A DNA stretch of 64,000 bases from Apricaphanius iberus (taxonomy: Eukaryota > Chordata > Actinopteri > Cyprinodontiformes > Aphaniidae): assembly GCA_028564705.1 (NCBI GenBank), contig JAPXFQ010002666.1:124001-188000 (forward strand). Reading direction: 5' to 3'. This document shows positions 43,523 through 54,802 of this stretch, one piece after another (position 1 is the stretch's first letter; each line of letters opens with the position of its first letter). The notes beneath the pieces were generated by a model. That model saw only the letters and a program-made list of their open reading frames with translations. It did no database searches and was not told the origin of the DNA. The position numbers and the translations under genes were made by a program.

Positions 43523-43848
43523 TGCTGTAGGCTACTCTGATCTTCGGTTTCTCCAAAGGTCTGCATTAACATTATGACATTTTTATGAAATATTTATAAT
43601 GGATTTATTACGGATACGTAGTATATGGGTTACAAATAAACCTTTCTGATGTTAAAGTCTCTTAATTAAACTCATTTTCGTCTGCACGGGCCGTGCTCTA
43701 TTGCCGTAATGCACTGTGTATGCGCGAAGTTAATGTTTACAACAGCGCTAGCATCAGCCATAGACTTGACCGCGGTTATTCGCGGGAAATGCTAAGAAAA
43801 ATGAGAAACGTGTGTATTTGAAAAGTGCGTAGTTTCAATTAATGACAA
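43523..43848. other. Unassigned DNA with CpG-containing stretch
   Basis: 43680-43800 is richer in CpG than its surroundings and lies just upstream of the candidate first exon; it could be a promoter but shows no clear TATA box. Confidence 0.3.
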
Positions 43849-43963
43849 ATGTGTAGTGACTGTCTCCACCTGGACAACTCCCAGCAACTGCAGGAAGAGT
43901 CATTCAGGCTGCCCGCCCCGGGTCTCCCCCCCTCACAGCGCTGCGACGACAGGCTGATTAAAG
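43849..43963 (+). CDS. Candidate first exon of an unknown plus-strand gene
   Basis: An ATG at 43849 opens a 38-codon frame (MCSDCLHLDNSQQLQEESF, then a proline-rich part and CDDRLIK) that ends at a GTTAGC donor after AAAG, leaving phase 1. It is GC-richer than its neighbours. The phase fits the acceptor at 47083. I know no homologue; this is a suggestion from splice logic only. Confidence 0.25.
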
Positions 43964-44599
43964 GTTAGCTACCAACACTGTTGGTTCTTTAGAAAAAACC
44001 CTTCTGCATTTGCATGATTTCTTACCTTTTATAAATATCGGAATTTATCTATATTCGTGTGTGTTTTATAGGTAACTACATGTGTACTAGTGTTGGTTAT
44101 TATTAGACTACCGAAATTGCAAACAAGTTATGTTAGCTCTGACTTTATGTTGGGAAAATTTTGCAGCTCAGCTTGCTACCGATTACATGTGGATGGTCAT
44201 TTGGTTTCAGTCACCCGAAGCAGAAAAAAAAGAGTACTTTAGTGTATTTCAAGTATGTTTATATTTCCAATAGTATGTTGAAAATGTACTTACCCAAACT
44301 GTACTTTTTGTAAATATATAAAAAGTGTACTAGCATCACTCTTTAACACTAGGCAAGGCAAGGCAAGGCAAGGCAATTTTATTTCTATAGCACACTTTCA
44401 ACACAAGGTAATTCAAGGTGCTTTACATGATTCAGTGATAATGAAACCACATGATTACAAAGCATATAAGTTTAACAGTAATCAATCAGTAAGAAAAGAT
44501 ATTGTAAGGAACAAATCCACGTAATTAATACACAATCACTTAAAAATAAAGCTAAAAGATAGAATAAAATATAGAAATTAAAACGACAACAATAAAATA
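43964..44599. other. Unassigned DNA with one antisense LINE-like end
   Basis: GGCAA repeated four times at 44353-44380 followed by TTTTATTTCTATAGCACA (to about 44600) is a dispersed fish repeat end, read on the minus strand. Nothing else recognised. Confidence 0.5.
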
Positions 44600-44745
44600 A
44601 TATTGGTGTATATATTATCCTTTACTTTTTATTTTTTTTCGTTTTCTAATTTCACTTATTTAAGTTCTGTACTGGAGAGAAAAGTTGCCGGAGTCAAATT
44701 CCTTGTATGTGTCATACTTGGCCATTAAAGCTGATTCTGATTCTG
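44600..44745 (+). mobile_element. Second copy of the Rex/CR1-group LINE 3' end
   Basis: GTGTATATATTATCCTTTAC and CTGTACTGGAGAGAAAAGTT through GCTGATTCTGATTCTG repeat 43380-43517 almost exactly, without a coding part. Confidence 0.85.
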
Positions 44746-45015
44746 TCGGTCATGTTTTCAGATTAATATACACACTGACTACTTTTTGCAAATGCACAGA
44801 TACTTTCCATTTTACACACGGATACCAGGTAAATAAATCAGTTAGAGAAAAGATTCCCAGACACTTTGATCAAGGCCTGTTGCTGACAGCTGCTGACTGC
44901 AAATTGAGAAGTTTCTGAGAATTCAGAGCAAGACTGACTTTCCTGCTGGATAGATGCGCTACGATGTGTGACAAACAGCGCTGCCAAAACACAGTGCCTG
45001 CTGCTGCTTTGCAAC

Positions 45016-46081
45016 TAGGGCTGAACGATTTTGGGAAATAATCTAATTGCGATTTTCTTTTCTTCAATATTGCAAATGCGATTTAATTTGCAATTATTTT
45101 TATGGGGCTTTTCTCATGCATTTTTTAATTAATGCAAACAAAAATATTGTGTATTATAAAAAGATTTTTTTATACATAATTTATTCTATTCCATAGGCTA
45201 GACTTATTTTAAGAAAAAGGCAAATGAAGCATGGCTGAATATAAACCACTTTATCTACTTAAATCATCACACTTGATGGTGATCGCCGTAGTTATGGAAT
45301 CAAGGTTTTCTTCCTTTTGATCCCAGCTGGTAAACCCCTCTCAGGCCGGCTGCAATGTTTTCCTCCGTGGGGTTATCTGCGAAGTAGGATGCTTGAAGCA
45401 ACAAGCGCTGGTTTTTAATTCTTCATCGATATAATGCACTTTCAGACTCTGGTATGACTCCGTAGAGCGGTCTGATCACAGGTCAGTTGTTGCAAAATAC
45501 TCCGCTGTTTTCTGTGCGGCTTTAACTTTCTCTCTGCATTTTTTATACAGCGCAGATGTATAAAAAATACAAATGTGGCTAAAATGTGTTCGTGAGATTA
45601 AATCCTAGGTTATTCGTCATGCTTATCAAAGCATTCCCTCTCCCTTAGGAAATTTGCTTACTGGAAATTGAAACAGTCATTTTAGCCGTGCAACTGTCAT
45701 ATATGGTGGTGTGATGTTGTTAGTTGTTGATAAAGTTTTGCAGCGTACCTCGTGAGGCAGCAAGGTGGGTTCTGTATAATACCTGCCGTTGCGCAGCATC
45801 AACGTTTTCATAGCAGATATAATTTCCCACAACTGATGTACTGTTCCTCTTAGGTACCAAATATTGTGCAGCATTGGATTCTGTTAAGCTTTAGGCCATT
45901 TTATAACAGGTTAAAGTGCAACGTTTCTTTCTCTCCCTGCATTATTTGAGCTGTTTGCAAGTCACATGATTTTACCAGATATGTTTACATCAACTCAAAT
46001 CGCAGCCTTTGCGATTAAAAAAAAAATCTAATTTTGTCACATTGCGATATAATTGCATATGCAATTAATCGTTCAGCCCTA
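45016..46081. mobile_element. hAT-like MITE, 1.07 kb, ends TAGGGCTGAACGAT
   Basis: Perfect 14-base terminal inverted repeats (TAGGGCTGAACGAT at 45016-45029 and its complement at 46068-46081). The flanking 8-mers TTTGCAAC (45008-45015) and TTTCCTAC (46082-46089) agree at 6 of 8. There is no transposase frame. Confidence 0.85.
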
Positions 46082-46089
46082 TTTCCTAC

Positions 46090-46683
46090 AGCGGGGTTTT
46101 CAGCCACTGAGGCATAGTTTATGGATCAGAAAACAGTTCATTCAGAGTCTTAGACTTCTGATTGGTTTAATTGAGAAATGTTTCATCATTTTAAAACTTT
46201 GGCTTGAGCAGCGCTTAATTTTAGTCTCCAGTTCATCATTTTAATTGTGTGATAGTGTAGTTGTATTTTTGCCTGCAAATCACCCTAGAACATAAATAAA
46301 CACCTCTAAGGGGAGTAGTGCTAACGCTTAATAACAATACATGGTTAAATGAATGAGTTTTGGGCAGATATTGCCTCATCACATGTAGTAAACTCCTGCC
46401 CTGATATGGACATACTCTGATTGCGACTCAATATAAACTCCTCCTGAATGTCTTTAAGCAACTCCAAACTCGTCTGGGTGAGTAAATGAACGCAGTATTT
46501 GCTAAAAATATTTGGTTGGGGGAAAAAACCCCGTTCCATTTAAAATGAATAAAAGATAAATATTATTGAATGGGTATTAACTTGTGGGACTAGAGACACT
46601 AGGTACTAGCCCCCCTCCAACCACCGTTTATTTCCGTTTTTTTTTTTAAATAGTTTTTCAACCCTAATGTAAAACCTGCTTAC
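46090..46683. other. Unassigned intronic DNA
   Basis: No gene or repeat recognised to the left of the zinc-finger gene exon. Confidence 0.4.
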
Positions 46684-46886
46684 CTCTTCCATGAGTTGAT
46701 CTTTTTCTAAAATGCCACAGAGGCAGACAAGATACATCTGTTTGAAATCCCCCGTTGCCTGGAAAGTGTAACATTCAGTGCCGATCTTTGCCAGAAGTGC
46801 TGCCTTTTCCAACTGCTTTTCCTTCATTAGTTGCTTCACTCTCATCTGCACCAAGACAGGGCCCTCTTGCTCCAAGAATTCTTTGA
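46684..46886 (-). CDS. RLF/ZNF292-type zinc-finger protein, internal exon
   Basis: This 203-base exon encodes KEFLEQEGPVLVQMRVKQLM, KEKQLEKAALLAKI and GDFKQMYLVCLCGIL, ending MEE, a conserved block of the helical N-terminal region of RLF/ZNF292 proteins, large nuclear C2H2 zinc-finger factors. Acceptor AACTTTTTCAG and donor GAG|GTAAGC are canonical. The first two bases complete a Val codon with the single base left by the exon at 49820-49955, so the phases agree. The next expected exon, normally starting near a VDCKDV-like sequence, was not found to the left. The open frame beyond the donor to 46606 is intron read-through. Confidence 0.9.
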
Positions 46887-47082
46887 CTGAAAAAGTTAAA
46901 ACAAAGAAAGTGGTTCTAATGTTACTTTTAAAAGCAATTTATACTTTTGCAAAAGCAAAACACTTGAAGTCAACTTAGTTTACTTGATTACAATACACTG
47001 ATGATTTTTACAGTCATTTTACAAAATAATTCAAAAATACTTCAAGCCCAACAGGAATTTTAATTAATTAACCCTTTTTTAG

Positions 47083-47336
47083 AGGCCAATAAAGGCTGTG
47101 AGCAGCAAGGATCTCCTGTAGCAGTCTGTATGACAGCAAAAATGAAGATGCTTCTTATTAAAGACCCACTCCATTATTACAGAATTGGGATTTACCGTTA
47201 TGTTCTTGATTTTATAAAGTATTCTCCATTGTTTGACACATTTCCATCTGATGAATTCTGGGACATTTCTTTGAAGGCGAAAGCTGAAGGTGAAGAAAGG
47301 CTGGCTTATTTAAATTTAAATCTGATCAATCTTTAG
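47083..47336 (+). CDS. Candidate terminal exon of an unknown plus-strand gene
   Basis: After a polypyrimidine tract and AG (CCCTTTTTTAG, 47072-47082) a frame of about 83 codons stays open to TAG at 47334-47336. It encodes a Cys-containing start (ANKGCEQQGSPVAVC) followed by a part rich in aromatic and acidic residues (HYYRIGIYRYVLDFIKYSPL, FWDISLKAKAEGEERL). The entry phase fits the donor at 43963. It lies in an intron of the zinc-finger gene on the opposite strand. I do not recognise the family; the composition is protein-like rather than low-complexity, but it could be part of an unrecognised transposon. Confidence 0.35.
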
Positions 47337-48419
47337 AGCCATTTTAAAGTGTTTTCAGTGGTCTTTAAATTATGATTATGCTGTCTTTTAGCCAAAAAAA
47401 TCCTGAAACCTGTGCGGTTTTCTAGGACATAGCTTCTGCAAAGTGGCAATTACTCATTTGTAATTCGCCTCTGCGTTGTGGGCGGAACTGTTGTTCCTTA
47501 TTAAAACTAAAAATAACATCACTAATGGACAGCGTCTCCCACCCCAGGCATGAAGATGTTGCAGATCTGCAGAGCTCCTTCAGTGACATGCATCCTTGAT
47601 GCATGAAGAAGCTTTTTTGCAGGTCCTTCCAACCCTGCAGATATCAGACTTTACAACCAGAACTGCTCCCACCAGGCCTATTAATGTTTACAATTCTACT
47701 GTAATGTAGTGTTGACTCACTTAATTTAACATTTTTGCCTCTGCTACTTGCTGATCTGTTTTTCTCTGTTTATATTCTTTTAACTTTTTATAAATATTAA
47801 ATTTACTTTTTGAAAAACAATAAAAAATGCACTTTCTGTAAACATTTTCTGTTTTCAAATCATCCTAGTCATTTGCACAATCAAATCTAAGTATGGGGCT
47901 TCATTTTTAATAACTGCACAGTACTTTGTTTTGTCATTTTGTTCTTAATGTACATATTATTCTTAATTATGTTTTAATACTTTTACATTTTTTTTCTTGT
48001 GTGAATCTAAATGCTTCTCTTACCAAACAGTCGCTGCTGTTAAAGTTGAATTTCACCTTGGTGGAACAATAAAGGATTATTCTATTCTTATCTTAACGAT
48101 AACAATCTAAAGCAGGAGGGGGGTTACATGATGCAGGGGTAAAGAAACCAAATACATGATATATGAAAATTAAAACAGATCACTAAAAGAAATGCATTTA
48201 GTAACTGAAGCATAAAATAAAAATTATGTAAGAGTATAAAATTTAAAAACAAAACACGAGAATCCATTAATGAAGAGAAATTTCAGTAAGGTATAAGAAA
48301 CAAATTTATGCAAAAGAATGTTAATTAAAAACTGAAAACACAATCAGTTAAAATAAAAAAATAAAACCATGAGAATCAATGACAGATGATGGAAAAAAAC
48401 GCAATTTAGGACTCAAGGC
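47337..48419. other. Intronic DNA with one LINE tail
   Basis: At 48040-48092 (plus strand) AAGTTGAATTTCACCTTGG and GGAACAATAAAGGATTATTC form a LINE 3' tail followed by a TTCTA repeat. Otherwise nothing recognised. Confidence 0.5.
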
Positions 48420-48990
48420 AGCTCTGAATAGTAGAGTTTTAATCTTTGATTTAAAAGAGCCCAACGAATCAGCATTTTTGCATGCATCATGAAGTTTGTT
48501 CCAGATTTGTGGAACATAGAAGCTGAAAGCTGCCTCTCCCTGTTTAGTTCTTATTCTAGGATTCTTTAAATTCTTAAATTCTCCGCTTATTCTAGGATTC
48601 TTTAAATTCTTAAATTCTCATGAACGAGAATGAACTGATGAAGCCTCTTGGATGAGAGGTGAAACATCTTCCAAGACAAATTACCAAGTCCAGTTGCGTT
48701 CGATTGAAATTTCCTTGAGATAACCATGACCTGGATGATTGAGAATAGTCACAGGCTTATTCTAGGATTGTTTAGTTAGCTAGAGTTGGAGGAACTGAGT
48801 GGTCTGCTGGGTTGGTATAGTGACAGATCTCCAACATACTTTGGTGCTAAACCATTCAGTGATTTATGATTTAAACTAGTAGGAGTATTTTAAAGTCTAT
48901 TCTCTGAGCTACAGGAAGCCATTAGAGGGACTTAAGGATTGGGGTAATGTTTTCTACATTCCTGGACAAAGCCAATGAACTGAACACGTT
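48420..48990 (-). mobile_element. CR1/L2-group LINE 3' region, antisense, with internal insertion
   Basis: Blocks such as TTCCAGATTTGTGGAACATAG, GAAGCTGAAAGCTGCCTCTC and ACATACTTTGGTGCTAAACC are the same LINE end seen at 40180-40330. A different repeat (about 48620-48750, GAAGCCTCTTGGATGAGAGG) sits inside it, and CTTATTCTAGGATTCTTTAA with ATTCTTAAATTCTC is duplicated in tandem at about 48551-48619. Confidence 0.65.
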
Positions 48991-49819
48991 CGACAATTTC
49001 AGCTAAGGAACAAGCTCAAGAGGTGTTCGTACGTACTGTTGAGATGAATAGGGAACTTTAGATTGTAACAGACGAAGAAGGACCTCCAGCAGATTTCTTA
49101 TCGCCAAATGTAGCTTCTTCGCAGGTTTACATCCGCGCTAAAATATCATGGTGAAAGTCACCAAAGCTTGCATAATATAGACCCAGCTCCCAATGTAACT
49201 TTGAGAATAGATTAGCGGGGATATTTATTTTAATTGCCAGATTAGAGTTTCACTTTAACGCAGCACGTTAACGCCGATAACGGCACACCCCTAATTATCA
49301 CAGTATACAATATGTATTTTTGTAAAGAACTTTTTTGACTTAAATAAATTTAAGCAAATTATTTATTAGCTAACTACAGAAAAGTTTACCTGATTTGAAT
49401 GTATGTTTGATTGAATTGACAACTTGTAAACTGCCTTAAGATGACAACTGTTGTGAATTGACATTATATAAATAAACTGAATTGAACTATTCCTGTTAAA
49501 TATTTAGTGAAACTTGTGTAATATAGCATAGAATGTCATCTATGGTGGTGAGACAATAAAGTAAAACAAAAGCTCTATAAAAGCTGTTTCACTGACAAAA
49601 CAGTAGACATCATGCAGAAGCAAACTTATTAAAACAATGTTATTTCATTTTTTTATAGGAGCTGGATAAACTCTTCTTTATCTGGGGTGCTTGTTTGCTA
49701 TAAGAAAAGGTATTAACACTGCTAAACTGTGTGTTCATTTAGTCATATCATTATTGTAATAATAACATTACAGCATATCACATGTTTTTTTTTTAATATC
49801 TAGTAACTCTAAATCTTAC
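48991..49819. other. Intronic DNA with an L2 tail
   Basis: 49420-49490 carries an L2 3' tail (GATGACAACTGTTGTGAATT, ATATAAATAAACTGAATTGA) on the plus strand. No gene recognised. Confidence 0.6.
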
Positions 49820-49955
49820 CATGTTCTGTTGTAAGATTCTCTTTAGACAGGATACTTTGGAGAACATTGTGGCTCCAAATGCCTTCGTGCTGGCTCAGGA
49901 CATACAGAAGTGACAGCTGGTTGAGTCCATTCTCCTGAAGCTTATTGTGTGCAAA
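49820..49955 (-). CDS. RLF/ZNF292-type zinc-finger protein, internal exon
   Basis: This 136-base exon encodes FAHKLQENGLNQLSLLYVLS and QHEGIWSHNVLQSIL, ending TTEH plus one base. In RLF/ZNF292 relatives the same block has the form AHEKLMENG followed by GVWKNPVL. Acceptor CTGTTGTCTTCAG and donor CATG|GTAAGA are canonical. It starts in phase 0, which fits the exon at 59021-59096, and ends in phase 1, which fits the exon at 46684-46886. The intron to the next exon upstream is about 9 kb and full of transposons. Confidence 0.9.
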
Positions 49956-51004
49956 CTGAAGACAACAGAAAATTTATTTCAACAGTGAAACCTCTTACAG
50001 TCTTAACCTGCAGTCAAATCACCAATCATTTTCTTTGTAACATTTAAAAACTGTGAAAAAATTTGCTAAACCAATGCAATGAACACCTGGCAACATACTA
50101 TATTTTAGGAATGTAAAAAAAATATCATTACGCCAATATATAATGATATTTTATGTCACAATATTGTATCGATATTCAAAAGCAAAGTATCAAATCTTTT
50201 TTTATTTTTGAGAATTTGAATTGATAACTTTAACGATAACAGTACTTTTAGTAGTAAATTTTAAAGTAAGTTCGCTAAATGGCGGCTGTTTCACCTTATT
50301 CGTTCCAGTGGATCGACCAGATCTAGTAATAAAACTGGATGAAACAGGTTGGCGTGTTAAGAAAGCTGAGACAGATTTTCTACAGTTAAGTTTGGTTTTA
50401 GAAATCACAATATATATTCCTACTGGTATCGCATTATATTGTATTGTCCCATTGTACCATGATACATATCGTATCACCAGGTTCTTGCAAATACACATCC
50501 CAACTATATTTGATCATTTTCCCAATTTAATAGAAAGAGGGAAAAAAGACTGCTGTTAATATAATCTGACCCATCAATATTCATAGTGAACTGTATCTGA
50601 AGTCTACAACACTAACAAATTAAATAATAATAACCACCATAGTAATAGTTACAACTACTAGTAAAAACATGCATGTGCCTACCTCTATAGTCTTCAGAAT
50701 CGAATAATAATCATATGTTCCAATGGTTACCAGCAGGCTGGTTTTCGTAAATTACAACATTGTATCTATGGGTGTGCCCTTCTTTATGGTGTTGCTGTTA
50801 TCTAAAAACATTAGAAATCAAGTACTGGGTGCCTTAGACTACAAACAAATATGCCGTGATTGTTAAGAACACAAACATCTATGTTTAAAGTAGTGGCTGA
50901 ACATGATAAAATAAAATAAAAAACTGAAAATATCAACAACAAAAACAAAAATCGAGTGATTCCAGGTTTTGTAATGATTAACTGCATTTTTAAAAGTAAA
51001 AATC
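49956..51004. other. Intronic DNA
   Basis: AT-rich. 50115-50500 contains palindromic ATATTGTATCGATAT- and ATGATACATATCGTATCA-like stretches, perhaps an old MITE, but the ends were not defined. Confidence 0.4.
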
Positions 51005-53389
51005 CGCTGCTCAGCTGCGGTGCCCAGCTGGAAGGGGAGCATCACCTCAGATGATGCTCCCAGTGACCAAGCATCGCCCATGTCCTTTTGTCAATCTCTT
51101 ATTTTCTGGAAAGTGGAAAGTATGCCCTCTACTGGAACGGAGAGGTGCGGCCTCATTTGCCTGTTGTGCTCGTTTTATATTTTGATTTTTAGGTAGCAAA
51201 ATAGCACTCTTTATTGAAACATTTGAAACAGGTACACAAACATTCTGGTTTCCTGAGCAACATCTAACAAACTCAAACTTGGAGGTGGAAGAGCAAACAA
51301 TGTGTGAACTGGGGATGTGTGCTTGGGAGACTGCTGGGGAAACGCAGAGCGTTTTGGGACTAGCCTCCCGAACAGAACAAATAACATGCCTCTTTGGCCG
51401 AAACGATTGAGGCGCAGTCGCGTCTCCCAATTCCTGGGCCCTCTCTTTTGTCAGCCCCATAGCTAGGATGACTGAGGTTTCTTCTTACGAGACGCAAAAT
51501 CCCTCTGAAGACCCGGCGGAGGGCCTTTGCTCAAAGACGACTGGCGTGGAGCGAGCTTCTGAGATGGCGGCTGTCCCGACACGGGGTTGAAAGCCGCAGA
51601 TGGCGCTGCTTTCTTCGGTGGTGGCGGTGCGGGCACCGGCTTTCATGCGCTCATGCTGGACCTGGGTCTTGCATCACGTCTGGGAATGATGCTGCTAAGT
51701 GCTTCGGTCTGCTTTTTCCTGAGCTCGAACCTTGCTTGAATGGCCTCCAGGAATTGGCCGAAAAACCCATCTGTTGACAGCGGTTCATCCAGATATATGG
51801 CTCTGTGCCCATCTGGGACGTCATAACGTGTTAGCCACAGGTACCTCTGCACCACTACTTTCGATGCTATCCCTCTACCCAGCAACAGGGCCGCACAGCG
51901 GGACGTGCGAAGAATGTAGTCTGCGGTGACCCTGATCTCATTTAAGAGCGGAATCATAGGGCTTTCAGGTGGCATCTCAGCTCTGACAGACACATAGCCT
52001 GGAAGGTTTGTAGCATGGTAGCCGAGCTTAGGGAGTGAGCAGTGGTCGCTTGAGTACGATAGATTTTCTACAGCTGGATGCCGAAAACCTGCACTGCTTT
52101 GATGGCAGGGTAGTGGGGCCACCCCCACCATGGTCGAATGAAGGAGCCAAATAAGCTGCCAGGGACGGCTCCATAGGTGGGATATTAACCAGCCCAGCTT
52201 TGTCGGCACCCTCCAGGTCCACGTACTGTCCATAACCTGGCACTATAAAGCGTGTGGAGAACGGTTTGTTCCAGCAGGATGTCAGCTCCAATACAAAGTC
52301 TGGGAACATAGGCAGGCGGTTTGTGACCATAGCTGGCTCAGTCTGGAGATAAAAACCGGTGAACCGCAACGCCTTCTGAGCGGGAGCAGGTGTGGGCCAC
52401 TATACCTCCAACTTGTCTGCTGCCCACTTAAAGAGGGAGAAGACTGAGATGTCATCCGGACCCGCCGGAGAGGCAGTGGGGGTAGCAGCCGGACACTGGT
52501 CAGCTGAAAAGTAGTCATCGTCTTCAGACAGACCATGACCTTCCAGGCTGATTTCCAGCACATCGTCGTCAGCATGACACTCCAGATGAAACTGAGGTGG
52601 AGCTGTACTCTGCTCGGTCCTGGCCAACTCCTTCACGTATTCCATTCCGTCTGCCCAGCTGGGAGCGGGGAATTCGACCGAAAAGCCATCATCGTCGGAT
52701 GAAACCGGGTTTCCCGACTCGGAGAACAAGGGGTCTTACCGTGAGACAGTAGCCTCCCACAGCACCTTCTGCACAACCTTGACCCGTTGCTCAAGCGTTG
52801 AGCGCCGAAGCTGGCAGCAAAACGCGCATGTGTCTGGCTCAGTCAACGCTCTTCTGGCATGGACAATTCCCAGACAGAGGGGGCATGCTTCATGCTGGTC
52901 TTTATCATGAAGCGAGAAGCCACACCCCTGAGGACAGGGGACAACAGAAGACTTCTGCTTCTGTATTTTCTGCTTTGTGCTCATCACGAACCACGAAGCC
53001 AAAAAATAAAAATAAAAAAAATGAAAATTGGGGAAAAGAATCCAAGAAAACAGAACTAGTACTCAGCGGGCAAACACGCTTACCAGCAGTGGCTGACGCC
53101 AACAAAGGCAGTTTAGCTAGTCTCTTTTTCCCTGAAACGACAGAAATGCTAGCTAGAAGCAGGCAGATAGCAATGTTTTGGAAATCGGTGTTCTCAACGA
53201 GGTGAGGAGCTTAAGAACTGAGTTATGACGGTGATGGTCGGTGTATTTGAATGCAGGCGGGGCCTGCCACCTGACATCACACATCAATTTGCCTAAAGGT
53301 ATGATTTAAAGTGTCTTCAGTTAGGCCACGCGGGGGCGTGATATCCCATACTCTATGTGTTGTACCGAGTGAGTCGACTGAAAGGGAAC
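51005..53389 (-). mobile_element. DIRS-type retrotransposon, 5' end with ORF1, truncated
   Basis: On the minus strand it starts at 53389 with GTTCCCTTTCAGTCGACTCA, the terminal sequence style of fish DIRS elements, followed by a short leader and ORF1. The RT, RNase H, methyltransferase and tyrosine recombinase parts are absent: the element stops near 51005. It sits directly against an L2 tail (from 53390). Confidence 0.75.
51047..53002 (-). pseudogene. DIRS ORF1 (Gag-like), frameshifted
   Basis: Five pieces in changing frames give one protein. 53002-52736 has a Cys-rich module (CPQGCGF, CPLCLGIVHARRAL, CAFC) like the zinc-binding start of DIRS ORF1. 52729-52400 is acidic. 52369-52028 has SRFIVPGYG-type sequence, YVDLEGADKAGL and the conserved MEPSLAAYLAP. 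52233-51643 contains RTSRCAALLLGRGIASKVV, VQRYLWL and YLDEPLSTDGFFGQFLE, again typical of this ORF. 51460-51047 is a diverged tail. Its role in the live element would be nucleic-acid binding and particle formation. Several frameshifts make it non-functional. Confidence 0.75.
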
Positions 53390-53500
53390 TTAACTGACTG
53401 GAATGTTTGTAAAATTGTATTGAAATTACTTTTCTTGTAAAGTGCCTTCAAATTACATATTTTGTGAATTGGGGCTATATAAATAAAAGTGAATTGAAAA
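53390..53500 (+). mobile_element. L2 3' tail
   Basis: GACTGGAATGTTTGTAAAAT through GGGGCTATATAAATAAAAGT repeats the L2 end at 39620-39730. The DIRS element ends exactly at its left border. Confidence 0.85.
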
Positions 53501-53699
53501 AAAGTGAATACACTTTGCCAAAATGCTTCTTCTAACTGTAAGTAATGTTTTAGAGCGGCCCAACAAGAGTACCAACTGAAATCTGATAGAAAATCTGTGA
53601 AGGGACCTACAGATGAGGGTGATGACAAAGAGGCCTTCCAACTTCAAAGACCAGGGTCCTCACTTATCATTAGTACTTATGCCCTGATGGATTGGTGGT

Positions 53700-54110
53700 C
53701 TGAAGTTGAATCCCAGGAAGTGCAAGGTAAAAGCCAACAGCAAGAGCGAGGGGAAGCTGAAGGTTGGAGAAAGTGAAGTAGAAGAAGTGGAGAACTTCAC
53801 CTATCTGGGCGCAATCGTTACCAAGGACAGCGGATGCACAACAGATGTCAAGAAGAGAGTGGCACTGACAAGTGCACATTTCAAACAGCTATCAAACATC
53901 TGGCAAGCTGGAGACATCAGCGGGAACACGAAAGACTCCCTTTTCAAGAGTCTTGTCCTGTCATTCCTACTATATAGATGCTAACCAAGGGAGAAGAGGA
54001 GAAACTAAAATTCTTTCAAATCAAGCACCGGAAAATGATCTTCAGGATCTTATAGTAACAACGCGTCTCGACTAAGACAATTCTAGAGATGGCTGGGGCA
54101 GATAAGATTA
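53700..54110 (+). pseudogene. RTE/Rex3-like or related LINE RT fragment
   Basis: The frame 53706-53984 reads LNPRKCKVKANSKSEGKLKV, then VEEVENFTYLGAIVTKDSGC, DVKKRVALTSAHFKQLSNIW and SLFKSLVLSFLLYRC. The FTYLGAIV block and the following helix are the thumb of RTs of the RTE or related type, where the end usually reads LLYGSETW. The reading then shifts and fades. Neither the palm nor a 3' tail is seen. Confidence 0.75.
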
Positions 54111-54645
54111 GTTAGAAGGTGAGATAAGGATGGAACTGGATCAGCCATGTGCTGAGGAAAGACCGTGTGTACCTACAGATTGTCAAATAGCGCTCAACAC
54201 TTCCCCCTACTAGCTACTCACAATAGCGTTTGTAAAAGGTATGCCGTTCGGTTCTCGTCTGACCTTTTAAAGCCGATAAACTTTTTAAACTATAGACAAG
54301 GCTCCCCTTTTTTGGTTACTTCATCAGAATTGTGTGTTTAGCTGTGCAAATCTTCAGATCTGCTGAACACGAGGGTCCATATCCCTCAGAAGTTTTTGAT
54401 TAAATATTAAGAACAGTGGCCATGCTTCCGACCCTCATCATTCATTTTGCACAGCCTGTAATTATGATGTGGGCATAAGCCACCTTGGAGCTGCAGGTAA
54501 ATTACAAATCAGCCTCAGTGAAGTGCATATGAGCTATAAGCCAATGTAATTATTACAAGTTTGTTTTTTATCCCACGGTTTTTTCCCCATTATTTATCAC
54601 CCAGTATTCCTATCTAAGTACAGTCTTGGGCACTGCTCTCCCTCT
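54111..54645. other. Intronic DNA
   Basis: Nothing recognised. Confidence 0.4.
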
Positions 54646-54802
54646 GCGGGGAGGGCCCTCCACTGAGCTCAAGACTCCTTCATGCTTTGAAAAGTACGCA
54701 GGCCCTTCTTTTCACCCAAAGGGGTGGGATTTCCCCAGCTGGGAATCGAACCCAGGACCTTCTAGCTGTGAGCTGCACTACCAGCTGCACCACCGCTCCC
54801 TC
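54646..54802 (-). repeat. tRNA-derived repeat, antisense
   Basis: On the minus strand from about 54802: GGTGGTGCAGCTGGTAGTGC (A-box-like) and GGTCCTGGGTTCGATTCCCA (B box at about 54755-54736), 55-60 bases apart in the order of a tRNA gene, followed by a non-tRNA body. It is probably a SINE or MITE with a tRNA-like head. Confidence 0.7.

Noticed and set aside
46606..46683. Extension of the zinc-finger exon beyond 46684
   Set aside because: A perfect GTAAGC donor follows MEE and the continued frame (Lys/Asn-rich) does not match the family, so it is intron read-through.
50115..50500. A MITE with ATATCGTATC-type palindromes
   Set aside because: The terminal repeats and target duplication could not be located, so it is only noted as a possibility.
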